Part shown: in pieces, positions 37,955-48,662 of the stretch | How positions within the stretch are numbered: the stretch's first letter is position 1 | Layout of the letters: each line of letters begins with the position of its first letter | Assembly: GCF_029873635.1 (NCBI RefSeq) | Contig: NC_080421.1 | Location: 1,302,001 to 1,366,000, forward strand | Source of the DNA: Malania oleifera | Lineage: Eukaryota; Streptophyta; Magnoliopsida; Santalales; Ximeniaceae | Reading direction: 5' to 3' | DNA length: 64,000 nt | Program-made: the position numbers and the translations under genes | The notes under the pieces: generated by a model | Database searches by the model: none | What the model saw: only the letters and a program-made list of their open reading frames with translations | What the model was told of the DNA's origin: nothing

Positions 37955-40161
37955 ATGAACAAGAAACCAACTATGGTACAGAGCCAAGCAAAGGCCCACA
38001 TCACCACCAAAATTCAGGACAGGAGGTCTTGAAAATTATTATTTAAAAAACCAAAAGGATACGTATTTGTCAACATGTTGAAAAAACTTAAACATTTACA
38101 AGGATAGTGCCAACTCTACATTCCAACATTTCAAAATATAGGATCTTAGAATCTAAGCTAGGTGAGTACTCAGAAGTTTATCTGATGGAGAAAAATGCTT
38201 GCTATAGGATAGAAGTGAGTATTTGATTACAAAATAGAGAATAAAAGATTAGCAATCACAATGGAATCATATAAATCATGCTTGGCATTCAGTTAGGTTT
38301 AGATTGAGTTTGTGAACCTGGATTTTAGGCTCTTTTTTACCTTCATGTCTTTCAAATTCATTCTCAAATCAAGATCTTATAAAATAAAATACCAGGATAA
38401 ATGATTGTAAGTTCAAATATTCAAGGCATAATATGACAAACTGATAGTTAAAAGGAAATCACATAAGACTGCAGATGTCATATGAACAATTCAAAGAGAC
38501 AGAGAAATCCAACCAAAAAGCTAAATTGATACCAGGTGCAACAAACTCCAACTTTAATCTTATATCTATACGTATATATATATATTAAGTAAAATATGTG
38601 CAGACTTCCTATTGTTTTCCATTCATCCCGTATTGCTTAATAACTTGACATACATTGTTGGTCAGCTTTTATGCGAAGTGGTAACCTAACATGGTATCAG
38701 CTGTGCTTTGGAAGGTCCTGTGTTCTCAAGTCCTATTATCTATGATTCCTCCATCATGTCTGTTATGTGCGCTTTGTATTGTTTGTGTTTGTACACCTAT
38801 TTAAGTTCTTTTGTCTGCCTTTTCACATAGGGGAAGCGGTCACATCTGAATGGGGGTGCTAAATAGCTTCATGCATAGTTTGGACACCGCCTAACAGCTT
38901 AAGCTTTTAAGTGAAGTGGAAATCTAACACATTTCAAGCATTCTTGTTATTTTTCATTTCTTTCAAGTATTCTAACTCCTGATTGACTGATTATTTCTCA
39001 TTGACAGCATAATTAATTTTGGAATTCATAAAAATAGCTTTAATTGTCATAGTTCAACATTGTGTTCAATTTTCAAAATTTTCAGTTATCTTATTTATCA
39101 AAATAATTCTGACTTTATTTTAAAGAATGGCATTCTTTTTTTTTCACATATTTGTTTCTTAATATACTCTTCTTCTTCAATCATACTATTTTTGCGTTCA
39201 ATACCACGTGCATTGCAAATGGGTCATTGCTGGTGGAAAGACAAAAAAGCATCCCCATCCTTTTAAAACCCAGAGTTTGCTTAATCTAAAACAACAAAAA
39301 CCACAACAAAGCCTCGGAACAGACTAAGTGGATTGGCATAGGGCCATATAAATCATTTTCTATCATTTTTTTTATCAAAGCCATTCTTTAAAAGTTGGAG
39401 TACTCTCTTTGAGCCTAGAAGATAAAATATATTAAAAATAAAGTGCCTCTTTTGAGCAAGTGGTTAAATTTCTTTTTTGGGGGGGGGGGGGGGATTTGGC
39501 CAAAATTTGATTATCGAAAAGGTGAATCTCAGACAAACATGACTAACATTTTGTGCCGGTTCAGAATGCTAGAATATCTTTAAAACCACACAGCCAGATA
39601 GGAGTTGCATCTCTTATCACCAATACCTAATGCAACATTATCATCATCACTATAGATATCTTCATCCAAACTCCAAACTGAAACAGGGATCACCATCAAA
39701 CCTGTTTCTAAATCATTTTGTGAATATACAATGCTTAATCAGCATAACTTTTTCCGCCACTTAACACCAATCAAACAAATTTGTAAAAATACTCTCGGTA
39801 CCGTTTCATATAATGCCCCCATGGCTAGTGGAATCACGCGTAGAAATTACTCATACAAGTAGTTGCACTGTAAAATAAGAATCAAGGGCACATTTCATCT
39901 TTGCAACCATGATCATCGTCCTATCATTTGCTTAGACAAGTTAAAAGCATCTTAAAACCCAATCTCCCCCCTCTCCCCATACTCCTCCGCCAATTGACCA
40001 AAGAATATATACCTCAAATGCTATGGTGTCGTCAGGCCAGACAGTCATAATCAAATTCTGGAAGCCCTATTCCCTTACTATGAAACCGAAGCAGAATAAT
40101 CAATCTTAAAACAGCCATGTAAACTTAAAATAATACTCAGCAACATATTACCCTGGATCAG

Positions 40162-40194
<33 letters not shown>

Positions 40195-40897
40195 CTATCT
40201 ACAGTGTAAAGCCATTAAGACGCCTTTACAATAGACCCACCTCAGCATCCATAAACCAGATTAAAGAGGTAAACAACCATATAAATGTCATAATCACATT
40301 GGGCACGCATTCAAATCACAACATTAATAGAGGCCTACCACGAATTCAATTCAATCACATGGGTGGGCTACCAGAGTTTTGAATCTTTCAATAGCTCATC
40401 AATCTAAACAGAACCTAAAAATATGTCGCCCAGGTAAAACTGTTTTTCTTTGTGCTGGGCCAAGACCAAGCCATTACCTATCTGAACAGAATTCCCCTTC
40501 ATCTGTTCTTCAAAATATTTAGGAAAACGAACATCTAAGCCTCAAACTCTTTAATCACAATCCATCAAAGAAAATTAAACCCCAAAAAGAATCACCATTG
40601 CTCCAATTGAATTTTCAACGCGATCATTTCACAGTCAAATATATATATATCAAAAGAAACAAAGGCATACGTACCGTAACTATCTAGGGTTTGGTCGTCC
40701 TTAAGGATCCGGCCCTTGTAAATCAATCTCTGCTGATCAGCCGGCACGTCGCAGTTCTGTGCCAGGAGGGCTTTGAAAGCCCCGACCATCGAATCGAGGT
40801 TGGTCCGCACGGAGAATTTCGATCCATTTGAGCATCGGATGTTGATGACGACTTCACCGCCCAAGCTCGGCTCCGTTGATTCGCCTTCGGCACCCAT
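24274..40897 (-). CDS. DSK2: Ubiquilin / DSK2-type ubiquitin shuttle protein (8 coding exons)
   Basis: Coding exons (minus): 40897-40675, 37547-36690, 26072-25861, 25763-25677, 25222-25164, 24757-24729, 24620-24519, 24422-24274. All introns are GT-AG and the exons sum to 1719 nt, exactly 572 codons plus TAA, close to other plant DSK2 proteins. Domains: N-terminal ubiquitin-like (about residues 17-90), a Gly-rich linker, STI1-type repeats rich in NP and MM pairs (about 180-430), and a C-terminal UBA (about 525-572, MGF motif present). Ubiquilins bind ubiquitinated cargo through UBA and the proteasome through UBL. In plants DSK2 also links to autophagy; this role is known for the family and not shown here. 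Intron 2 is 10.6 kb and full of transposons. No frameshift or stop was found, so the gene looks functional. Confidence 0.93.
25334..25655. repeat. Minisatellite, four units of 81-84 bp, in DSK2 intron 4
   Basis: Units begin ATGTCTATGCATGG-like at 25367, 25448, 25532 and about 25612, each followed by ATGCTGTATGCAGACACA-like and ATGAAGATGCAGAT-like blocks. Units have diverged. The minisatellite lies about 20 bp downstream (gene sense) of the exon 4 donor. Confidence 0.8.
26480..26900. repeat. Copy of the 34.4-36.2-kb inverted-repeat arm
   Basis: AACACTCCCTGAGTTTAATA, AATATGACACTTCACTCC, CTCATTGACAAAAT and AACAATTTTACCC occur in the same order as in the arm starting at 34393. Includes a C-run/A-run at 26580-26605. 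Confidence 0.55.
26901..28440. other. Intronic DNA without recognised feature
   Basis: A short (CT)n run near 26995-27012 and several short ORFs on both strands; no domain or terminal repeat could be supported. Confidence 0.35.
28444..29360. mobile_element. Possible non-autonomous TIR element (GTCGAG-rich ends)
   Basis: Left region ATGTATCTAAAAGTG...ATGAGTCGAGCC and inverted right region ATGTATTTGATTTGAGTCGA match imperfectly, and both subterminal parts are rich in AAGCTCGA/GTCGAG words, as in some plant hAT relatives. No transposase; ends and TSD uncertain. Confidence 0.3.
29672..30065 (-). mobile_element. 3' LTR of the intronic minus-strand gypsy relic
   Basis: On the minus strand it begins TGATGTAGGATGGG at 30065, directly after a polypurine tract (AAAAGGGGAGAGCT, 30080-30066). 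It shares the ACAGTAAAGATTTACAAG block with the partner LTR at 33436-33864. Diverged from its partner, so old. Confidence 0.6.
30599..31166. mobile_element. MITE-like element rich in AAATTTCGA words
   Basis: Left end GGTCTTAAATTTCGATTTC; inverted right end GGTCTTAAAATTCC. Subterminal regions are packed with ATTTCGA/TCGAAAT in opposite senses. It lies between the gag-knuckle and protease remnants of the gypsy relic. No clear TSD. Confidence 0.5.
31817..32385 (+). mobile_element. LINE 3' fragment inside the gypsy relic
   Basis: Plus-strand frames give ATCAATACAAAAGATATG-encoded INTKDM, then RNICMMC and [12 protein letters not shown]...[12 protein letters not shown], matching the last part of ORF2 in the LINEs at 4090-4480 and 17460. 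It ends with an A-run and is flanked by TTCTTCTT at 31809-31816 and 32386-32393, a possible short TSD in low-complexity sequence. Confidence 0.65.
33422..33864 (-). mobile_element. 5' LTR and PBS of the intronic gypsy relic
   Basis: GCTCCAATACCAAA (33422-33435) is a mutated complement of the Met-tRNA PBS. The LTR (33436-33864) follows with GAATAACAGTAAGGATTTGC, a long GA-rich leader, and a probable start TGTTGGATGGG on the minus strand. It is homologous to 29672-30065 and similar in layout to 13970-14460. Confidence 0.55.
34129..34392. mobile_element. hAT-like MITE, left part only
   Basis: Begins AGGGGTCATTTGGTATTG and shows AAAACTAGATTTGAA...TTTTAGCAACC, homologous to the inside of the MITE at 34842-35407. 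It is cut at 34392, where the long inverted-repeat element starts. Confidence 0.45.
34393..36178. mobile_element. Long inverted-repeat (foldback-type) element with nested MITE
   Basis: Left end GGGTAAAATCCAATAACACT and inverted right end GGGTAAAATCCTGCTACACC begin two arms of roughly 300 bp or more (34393-34720 and 35860-36178), sharing in order CTCCCTGAGT/CTTGAGTG, AATATGAC, CTGAGTTTTCAA and TTTTATTGA blocks. No ORF inside. A MITE occupies 34842-35407. A third arm-like copy is at 26480-26900. Confidence 0.5.
34842..35407. mobile_element. hAT-like MITE
   Basis: Left GGGCTTGTTTCGCATCGTTG; inverted right GGGACATTTGGTATCACTG. Interior shows alternating TTTTTGTTTCTG and inverted CAGAAATGAAAACC tracts, giving a strong hairpin potential. 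Confidence 0.45.
36690..37547 (-). CDS. DSK2: DSK2 exon 2: end of UBL, Gly-rich linker, STI1 repeats
   Basis: An 858-nt exon between acceptor TGTTGAAG and donor G|GTAATC. It finishes the UBL, then runs through a Gly/Ala/Thr-rich linker that includes a coding hexanucleotide repeat (about 37256-37345), then STI1-type segments with [30 protein letters not shown] and [16 protein letters not shown], typical chaperone- or client-binding repeats of ubiquilins. Confidence 0.92.
37256..37345 (-). repeat. Coding hexanucleotide repeat in DSK2 exon 2
   Basis: Repeated GGCACT units and their variants encode a Gly-Thr/Gly-Ala tract in the linker after the UBL. Unit size of 6 keeps frame, so copy number can vary without damage. 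Confidence 0.85.
37902..37953. repeat. (GA)n microsatellite in DSK2 intron 1
   Basis: About 25 uninterrupted GA units. Confidence 0.95.
38640..38945 (+). mobile_element. Possible TRIM-like LTR relic
   Basis: TTTATGCGAAGTGGTAACCTAACA followed by TGGTATCAGCTG resembles an LTR end plus Met-tRNA PBS. At 38897-38935 a second AGCTTAAGCTTTTAAGTGAAGTGGAAATCTAACA copy of that LTR end appears. Spacing of about 240 bp and no coding capacity fit a tiny non-autonomous element. Confidence 0.35.
39478..39493. repeat. Poly-G run
   Basis: Run of about 15 G residues in DSK2 intron 1. Confidence 0.9.
40161..40193. repeat. (GA)n microsatellite in DSK2 intron 1
   Basis: GA dinucleotides with one AA interruption. 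Confidence 0.85.
40675..40897 (-). CDS. DSK2: DSK2 exon 1: start codon and ubiquitin-like domain
   Basis: The ATG at 40897-40895 opens a frame with a short acidic leader ([10 protein letters not shown]) followed by a ubiquitin-like fold ([14 protein letters not shown], then [21 protein letters not shown]). It ends at donor G|GTACGT. The next exon continues [12 protein letters not shown], completing the UBL domain. An upstream in-frame Met (41020) would add residues unlike the family, so the second start is preferred. Confidence 0.92.
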
Positions 40898-41640
40898 AGT
40901 CGGTCTCAGAGCAGAAATGCACACAGATCCGCGAAAAAAAAAAAAGCAGAAGAACAAAACCCTAACCCTAGACACAAATCGAATCGAAGCCCCGGCGAGG
41001 GGGAGAGGTATCGAATGCAATAAAATAAAAAAAATAAAAACAAATGTAAAGGAGAAGATATTGAGAAAAAATAAATTAGAGAAATAGAGAGAGAGAAGGA
41101 AGGGGGGACTTGTCTGTCTTAGGAAAAGTGTGAAGAGGTGGAAATGTAAGAGGGGAGGTGTAAAAAGACATCAATTGTCCTTCCTGTTCGACGTGGGAAT
41201 TACAAACTTGTACGGCTATGCAATGGGTGCACGCCACGATAGGGGCTCCCGGGGCATTTTTGTCATTCCAGTTGTAGTGTTGAGAGCGGTCTATCAGTGA
41301 CGACGTCGTTTCGGTTTGATTTAATTTAAAAAAAAACCAATGCAGGATATATCACTTAGATTGACGGCTTAGTACCTTTGAAAGCATAAAATCTAAATTT
41401 TAAAATCAAGTTTATATACATTTTAAATAAAATATAATATAATTATATATTTATACTATATTTTTAAATTTTATTTGAAAATTAATTTAATTTTTCAAAT
41501 TTGAAGCATTACTAGAGGGTTTTTTTTTAATGACCTTATTAATTTAACAATCAAAACATTAACCCCTCGAGGAAGACAACTTCTTTAAGAACACAAAATT
41601 GAGAAGAGTGAGTTTTCTTAATGTTATGTTTTGGTTAATT
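40898..41640 (-). promoter_or_regulatory. DSK2 5' UTR and putative promoter region
   Basis: Upstream of the ATG (minus sense) is a leader of about 200 bp with a (CT)n-rich tract near 41085-41100 and a relatively GC-rich block near 41200-41310 containing ACGTCG-type words. No definite TATA box or start site could be assigned. It ends where the gypsy LTR begins. Confidence 0.35.
40957..40971. promoter_or_regulatory. Telo-box-like motif in the DSK2 5' leader
   Basis: AAAACCCTAACCCTA on the plus strand contains the AAACCCTAA telo-box known from 5' regions of many plant housekeeping genes. It lies about 60 bp upstream of the ATG. Its role here is inferred. Confidence 0.4.
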
Positions 41641-41689
41641 AGTGTTGCAATCAAAAATCAAATGACTTTCACAATACCGGATCACAACC

Positions 41690-41868
41690 ACCTGAAAAGA
41701 AATAAATAAGGTTGGTTTGGAAGACCCAGGGTGTACTCTGTGGGATCGCTCCGATGCCTAAGTGAGGTATGAGCTTAAGAGGTTTTATGCAACAATAAAG
41801 TAAGTTAGGATAAGATATCTTAACCTCTTATCTGAATCCTCATTTATAGTGATGGAGTTTGATCGAAG
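41690..41868 (-). mobile_element. Ty3/gypsy LTR, R-U5 part (minus), split by LINE
   Basis: Minus-strand reading: ACTATAAATGAGGATTCAGA (TATA region), then a leader, then CTTAGGCATCGGAGCGATCC and ACACCCTGGGTCTTCC. This is the GCATCGGAG...CACCC pattern typical of plant gypsy LTR R-U5. The U3 continues at 54205 beyond the inserted LINE. Confidence 0.55.
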
Positions 41869-42356
41869 GGTAATATGTCATTTTTTTTTTTTATCAAAGG
41901 GTAAATGTATTGATCAAAATGTATGTACAACTACACTAGGCAATCCTAGGCCAAGAGGAACAAGGTTCCATACATAGTCAGATTATATTACATTCTACTA
42001 AATACATCAAAACCCGGGCATTCCCATGGGCCAACTAAGCCAATTCTACAACTCAATCACTAAACCCAAATATTGTATCTACTACATCAGTTAGGACTAT
42101 TAAATAACATACAATTCAAATTTGTCATAAATAACCCTATAAGTGTATCTTTAAATCACTTTAATAAGCTCTGAAGGAGAGATGACATAGTTCTCAAATC
42201 TGCCCTTGTTCCTGAAGTGCCATATAAAGTATATAGTAGCTGCCAATGCAATTTTCTTCCCTGTCGAGTACATTCCTCTACCTTTAGCTTCTTTATGCAG
42301 CCATTTAACTGCTGCTTTAATGGTTGTCTTGTGTCTTCTTAATCCCAGCCACCTTC

Positions 42357-43963
42357 TGTCACGCCCCGAACCCGGAAATGGGACCCGAGGGTGAAAATGT
42401 AATCTAACTTGTCCTTGTATCACACAAATAACCACATATACAATACAAAGGATGAGGGTCCAACCCCTTGGGGTTCCTACACACCCTAAACACATCCAAA
42501 CACAATCATATACGCAGCAGGAAACGGTCATCTATATACATATGCAGTACCATACTAGAGTCTATACAAGAGCAGAGCATGGCTCTAACAAAACGTACAA
42601 ACTGGGTGCTCAAATACAACTCGAAATGGCAACCCAACAAAACTATAGTCCTAACACTTACCCAAGCGCTAACGCAGTACACCGGCCACTACACTCCATA
42701 CACTAGGACGCTAGTTCCGGTTACTCGAAGGACCTGTAAAATTGTACGTACAGTAGGGGTAAAACAACTCTCAGTAAGGAAGAACACAGGTTATATCGGT
42801 GTATGACATTTGAGTGTTATCATGATACAACATACACGCAGTTAAATGCATTTCAGTACTAATTTACACAGTACATACACGCACACATACTGTGGCCATT
42901 TATACGCAACCTCGTCACAATACATACACATGATCAGTTATCCTTAGTGTCATCACACTCTTTGGCCCGAAGCCGGCCCGCCACATACGGCATTAACCCG
43001 TAGCTAACCCGCGAAAACGGCGCCACCGGTACATGGCTAGTCCCCGATTCCCATGGCATCATACCGGCGCTAAACTGGTGGATCCATACCCTTCAGCCTG
43101 ATCTGCCGGAATAGGCTCACGCCCTCGGATATAGAGCCGGACACTCTCAGTACCTGGAACAATTTCAGAACCGCGTTCCTACTAGCATTTCAACATATCA
43201 CACACACATGCATGCTCATATAACCAAATAAACCACACTCATTTGGTAATCTAAATCATGGTTTTCCAAACAAATACAGTTTAAATAAATTCAAGGCACA
43301 GTCATCCCAATATCACAGTATAAATCACACATATACTCGGTTTTCAACAAAACCCGAGATTCAGCCCGTCGCCCCCTTTTTTCCAAAACTGTAATAATGA
43401 AAAACCCATAGTTTTCCCCGTTAGATCCCCCCAAATGAGTAGCCAAAACACACACAAGACCGTGGACCACAGTTCCATCGAGTCCGATTTTAAAAATAAC
43501 CAATATAAACATAGTTCCCCTTACCTTAATCCCGTAAGCAAATCCCGAACTCTAAGTTCCCTAAACAAAAAACCGAATTTCAAAACCTACAAATCACAGT
43601 ATAGAATATGTTCACAAGATAGTTACCTACAAATCTACCGAATCAAAATTGAAAATCAAGCCTTACCTCGATTTTACGCCGAAACCCAAAAATCTCTGAA
43701 ACGAGATTCTGATTCGTAGAAGTTGTAGAGAATCCTTCCACGATCCTCGTGGTAGCTTCTATTTTCCGATTCCGTCAACGATTGGCAAAGACTTCTAGAG
43801 AGAAAGAGTAGGGAGAGGTTTAGAGAGAGAGAGAGAGAGAGATTTGAGATTTCTTAATGAGGAAGTAAAGGAAATTTCCTTTTATAGCCCTTTGACCCAA
43901 AAATTTCCAATTTTGCCGCTCTCTTAATATTTAAACCCATTTTTCATATTTTGGGTTCTTACA
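42357..43963 (-). mobile_element. Long solo LTR-like insertion 1 (1607 bp)
   Basis: TG...CA termini with perfect 5-bp TSD CCTTC (42352-42356 and 43964-43968). Removal rejoins the LINE ORF2 frame. On the minus strand it starts TGTAAGAACCC, has a TATA box (GGGCTATAAAAGG) after about 85-90 bp, a (CT)n leader near 43825-43845, and a long R-U5 without ORFs. No PBS or interior is present, so a solo LTR is the simplest reading. It lacks the palindrome array of insertions 2 and 3. Confidence 0.75.
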
Positions 43964-46638
43964 CCTTCTAATCCCATTCCAAACTTCTGCTGAGAATTCA
44001 CATATAAAAAACAAGTGCTCAAGAGTTTCAGCATCTGCCTTGCATAATACACATCTCTAGTCTATTCCTTCCCCTACCACTCTATCACAAGTAGGGAGTT
44101 TCCCTTTCAAGCCCAGCCAAAGACAGAAAGCATGCTTTGGGAGAGTTCCACTATACCATACCTCTTTAACCCATGGTAGTTTGTTGCTTTTATTCCTCCA
44201 AAATTCATTTCTCTGCTATGATATATTTTTCCACCCATTCATCATTTCAATAGCATCTTCCACTCCTCCACATCTCTCCACTAATTGATCTCTAATAACA
44301 ATCAATTTTTTGAATAAGGGAGAGTCTTCCTTCTTGGCTATAATTTCCCACATATTAGATTCAGTTAGATAAATATGGTGGATCCACTTTGACCATAAAG
44401 TATCGTTTTTGGAGTGAATGTTCCATAGAGTTTTACTCAACAAAGCCTTATTCCATATGTTTAAATCAAACACTCCCAATCCCCCATCAGATTTTGGAAG
44501 ACGGTTCTCATGCCAAGCCGCTAGAGGCTTTTTCCTGCCTCCCCATAGAAACATCCTGCACAATTTAACAATCTAGTTCAGCACATTTAGTGGGATAGGG
44601 AATATAGCAAGCCAAAAGCATTCTACCCCTTGTATGATTGAATTTATGATCTCCAATTTCCCTGCATAAGACAAGGTTTTCCCCAGCCAATCTTTAAGCA
44701 GATTCGAAATTCTACTAAGCAGAGGAGAATAATGGTCTGCATTCAGCTTAGACGAAAATAGAGGTATGCCCAAATATCTAAAGGGGAACTCCCCTAATTT
44801 CATATCCGTCATATTCAATATTCTTTCCAACTGTTGTTCCTTAACTCCAACTTGGTATATATTCGATTTGAGAGAGTTAACTGTAAGCCCAGAGCAGTAG
44901 GAGAACTTGTGTAAGCAATCCAGCAGATAACTTACGTATTTGGAGTCTCCCCTAGAGAATAACATTAAGTCATCTGCAAACACCAGATGGGTGATTCTCA
45001 CACCTTCACACCTGTGATGGAATTTAAAATCAAACTTACCATGCACCGATTTCAACAACCTTGACAAATACTCTATGCATATGACAAACAAAAGGGGAGA
45101 AAGGGGATCACCTTGTCTTAGACCTTTCCTCCCCTTGAAGAATCCAAAAAATCTTCCATTCAAAGAAATAGAATATGATGTAGATGATACACATTCCATA
45201 ATCCTTTCAACCATTTTAGTAGGGAAATTCAGTTGCACCAGCATCTCCTTAAGGAAAGACCACGAACTGTATCATAGGCCTTCCTCAAATCTATTTTCAT
45301 CATACATCTGGGTGATACTCTCCTCCTGGCATACCCTCTTACTAACTCTTGCATCGAATAGATATTTTCCACTGTGCTCCTCTTCTTAACAAATGCAGCT
45401 TGTGCAGGGTTAATCAGATCTTCCAAGGCAGGTTTGATTCTAGCTGCTATAATTTTAGCTACAACTTTGTATAACACATTACAGCAGGAGATGGGCATGT
45501 AATCATGTACTGAGCTAGCATGGCTCGATTTAGGTATCAAAGCTATGGCAGTATGATTTATTTGTTTCAGCAATTTCCCACTTAGAAAAAAACTCTTGGA
45601 CAACCTGAGTAAACTCCAGTCCAACAGTATTCTAAGCCTTTTTAAAGAAGCCTGCAGAGTATCCCTCCGGACCTGGAGATTTTCCATCCCCTATGCTAAA
45701 AAGTGCTTCTTTTACTTCCTCTTTAGACACTGGAACAAGCATACTCCTCCTTCTATCCTCAAACAAAACAAGACCTTTTAAAACTACTTGAGCATCCACC
45801 TTTGTATAGATATCCTCAACTCCTAGCAACTTCTTGTAACAGTTTACAAACTCCTCTACAACCTGGTCATAAGACTCAGACATCTCCCCATTCTGTTTAA
45901 CTACTAATGCAATATGATTTCTGTTCCTGTTTCTTTTTAGCATAGCATGAAAAAAGGATGAGCCTCTGCCACTATTCTTTAAGTACTTACTTTTAATCAT
46001 TTAGGATTGAAATAATCTGTTAGCTTCCTCTAATCTGGTAGCTTCCCTTCTTTTAACTCTCATCTCCCTCTGCAGATCAAGGTTAGATGGAGAATCATGC
46101 AACTTCTGTTGTATTTCCACCAGTTCAGCATTAGCTCTCTCAACTTGAACTAAGATGTGTGAAAAATGCATCTGATTCAAGGTTCTTAAAGGCTTCTTTT
46201 GTGCTTGCAGCTTCGTGGTGAGACAGAACTTCTTATTACCCTCATGACAACACTTCCATACTTCTTTAACAACCCTTTGAAAATCTGCATGAGTTGACCA
46301 CATATTGAAGAATTTAAAGGGGGCTCTACCCAACTCCTGCCCTTCAAATAAAGTGGCTATATAGAAAGAGTGATCTGAAAGAATCCCTGGGAACTAGAAT
46401 AGAGCCTGAGCTCTCCAATTAGCCATCATCCACCCTTGGTTAACCAACACCCTGTCCAATTTACACCACACATTCCCATTGGATCATGTGAGGAAACACC
46501 CCTATGAGTTTAAATCAGATAGCCCAGTTTCCATAAAGCAATCATTAATATCTTTAGTTTCATACACTGAAGCAGGAACTCCATTTCTCTTTTCCTCCAC
46601 ATTAAGAACACAGTTGAAGTCACCCAGCAGCAACCAAG

Positions 46639-48662
46639 TGTAACGACCTGCTAAATTAACTAGGGGTTTTTTTTTTATAACAACAATTATTGTGGAATTC
46701 CATTGTTCTGATATTTTCATATATAAAACTAACCATCCACCTAAGCAGTAAGAAGCTAAAATCACATAACCACCACCATATATAAATACGTACAATACCA
46801 GAGAGCTACAGTGTTCCCATACTATACATATATATGATTGTTTCCCAAAATACCCTCAACTAGGCTAGGGCTGTACAGAAATACTCCCAAAAATACTCAC
46901 TCTACTGATAAGGTGGTACTGAAGCCCCTCTACCTGCGAGCCTGATCTACTCACCTGGCTGAATCATATGAAAAATATTAATTTAATGGGATGAGATGAC
47001 GCTCAGTAAGACGAAATATGCAATTGCTAGTGTGTGACAAATGAGTTACAATACTATGAAAATATGTTTTTACATAATCATGTATAACTGAATCTGTAAA
47101 GACAGTACAAATAATATAAACCACCACCTTTTCCATGTTGCTTAACATATCTGTATTTTAGGTTTCTATACATAATACTTTCAATATATATACGTATATT
47201 CCTTGTTTTTGTGAAAATATACATACACAATAATAACTGAAAACTTCTCTTGATGGATAACTGTATGTCATGATATAACCCCTCATGATAGGGTTGTGCG
47301 GCCCGTAGGCGGGATCTAACCTGACTGGCCGACCAGGGTAAACCACTATACTCCTTCAGTCTGATCAGGCCTCCTCAACCCATATCTGATGGGGAACCTG
47401 TCCACATGTGGGCACGATCAACCTACCTACCACGTATTATCTAAATAGGTGGTTGCACTCTATTTTATATATAGTAATGGTACCGTGCTCTATAAACTGT
47501 ATTTGTAATGGTCTATTAGGGTCTAATACTATATAATATATCTCTATATACAACTATTTGTTTTACCGTGATTTTGTAATAATTGTATTAACCATGACGC
47601 TGTAGTAAACTATATCTATATTAACTGTATTTCTGAAATTAACTGTAAATTTGTATGTCATGGCAATGTAAACTGTATAATCATGGTATTCTGTAATTGT
47701 TATAAACATGTCCACTGTCTGTATATTTTGTAAAACATAACTCTAAAAAATACTGTAAAACATGTTTTTGTACTATATCTATATTCTCAAGCCACATAGT
47801 AATTTAAAACATATTATTCATAATTGATAAATTGTATAAAGTTCTTCTGTGAATAATAACCTGGTAAAAATATACATTTCATACTGAAAATCATTATAGA
47901 ACTTCCTAGCATAGCATATTTCCCTTACCTCACTCCTGCTAAAATCCCTTACTGTGACGGGTCTTACACCCGCAGGGTTCTCCACTCAACACCTTGAAAA
48001 TTATATATCCTAAAACAAAATATCATTATTTTTACATCTACTATATTTTTTACAACTACTGGAAAGCCAAATTTTTCTTAAAAAACCTTACCTTGAATCT
48101 GGGATGAAATTCAACTTCATTCGACCAACGATTTGCTCCAGCAGACTTGAAGAGAACTTCCTCAGGAGCGTCGTGGTGGCCTCAGATTGTCGATCTGGCG
48201 ACTAATAAGGTCGGAATCGAAGAAAGAAGGAGAAGGAACCGTAGGAGAGGAGAGAGAGAGAGAGTGTCGGTGAATTTTCTACGTAAAAATCTTCGTTTAA
48301 GACTATTTATACTGCGAGATTCGTCGACGAGCCACATCATCTCGTTGACTAGGCCAAGAAGGAGGTTCGTTGACGAATCTTATCTTCTCGTCGATGAAAT
48401 TCAGAGCTTAGGAACAATCTCTCGACATTTTCTCGTCGACGAAACATGTCCTCATCGACGAGACCCTTTTGTATCCTCGTCGATGAATGCCCTGTATTTG
48501 TCGATGAGAGCCTTATATTTTCTTGGGTTATTACACCCCAAAGTGCAACGTCGTCGAAGAATGCAAGGCATTCGTCGACGAAGTCTACTGCCTCCTTCTG
48601 TTCCTATTTCTATTTCCCTCCCTTTTTATTATTTAAATACTATTATTCTTCAAGTCATTACA
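46639..48662 (-). mobile_element. Long solo LTR-like insertion 2 (2024 bp) with palindrome array
   Basis: TG...CA ends and perfect 5-bp TSD CCAAG (46634-46638, 48663-48667) within the LINE endonuclease. On the minus strand: TGTAATGACTTG start, about 300 bp rich in TCGTCGACGA-like palindromes, TATA (CAGTATAAATAGTC near 48310), a CT-rich leader, then long R-U5. A second LTR-like start (TGTAATAACCCAAG, near 48537) lies inside the U3. Shares R-U5 blocks (AGGAGCGTCGTGGTGGCCTC, ACCCGCAGGGTTC) with insertion 3. Confidence 0.78.
48310..48600 (-). promoter_or_regulatory. Array of TCGTCGACGA-like palindromes upstream of a TATA box
   Basis: About ten degenerate copies of YTCGTCGACGAR (for example CTCGTCGACGAA, CTCGTCGATGAA, TTCGTTGACGAA) within the LTR's U3, ending directly before the TATA-like CAGTATAAATAGTC. 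Regular placement just upstream of the core promoter suggests binding sites for a dimeric factor; this is inference. Confidence 0.55.

Noticed and set aside
40957..40971. Interstitial telomere repeat
   Set aside because: Only two CCCTAA units in a gene leader; a telo-box is more likely.
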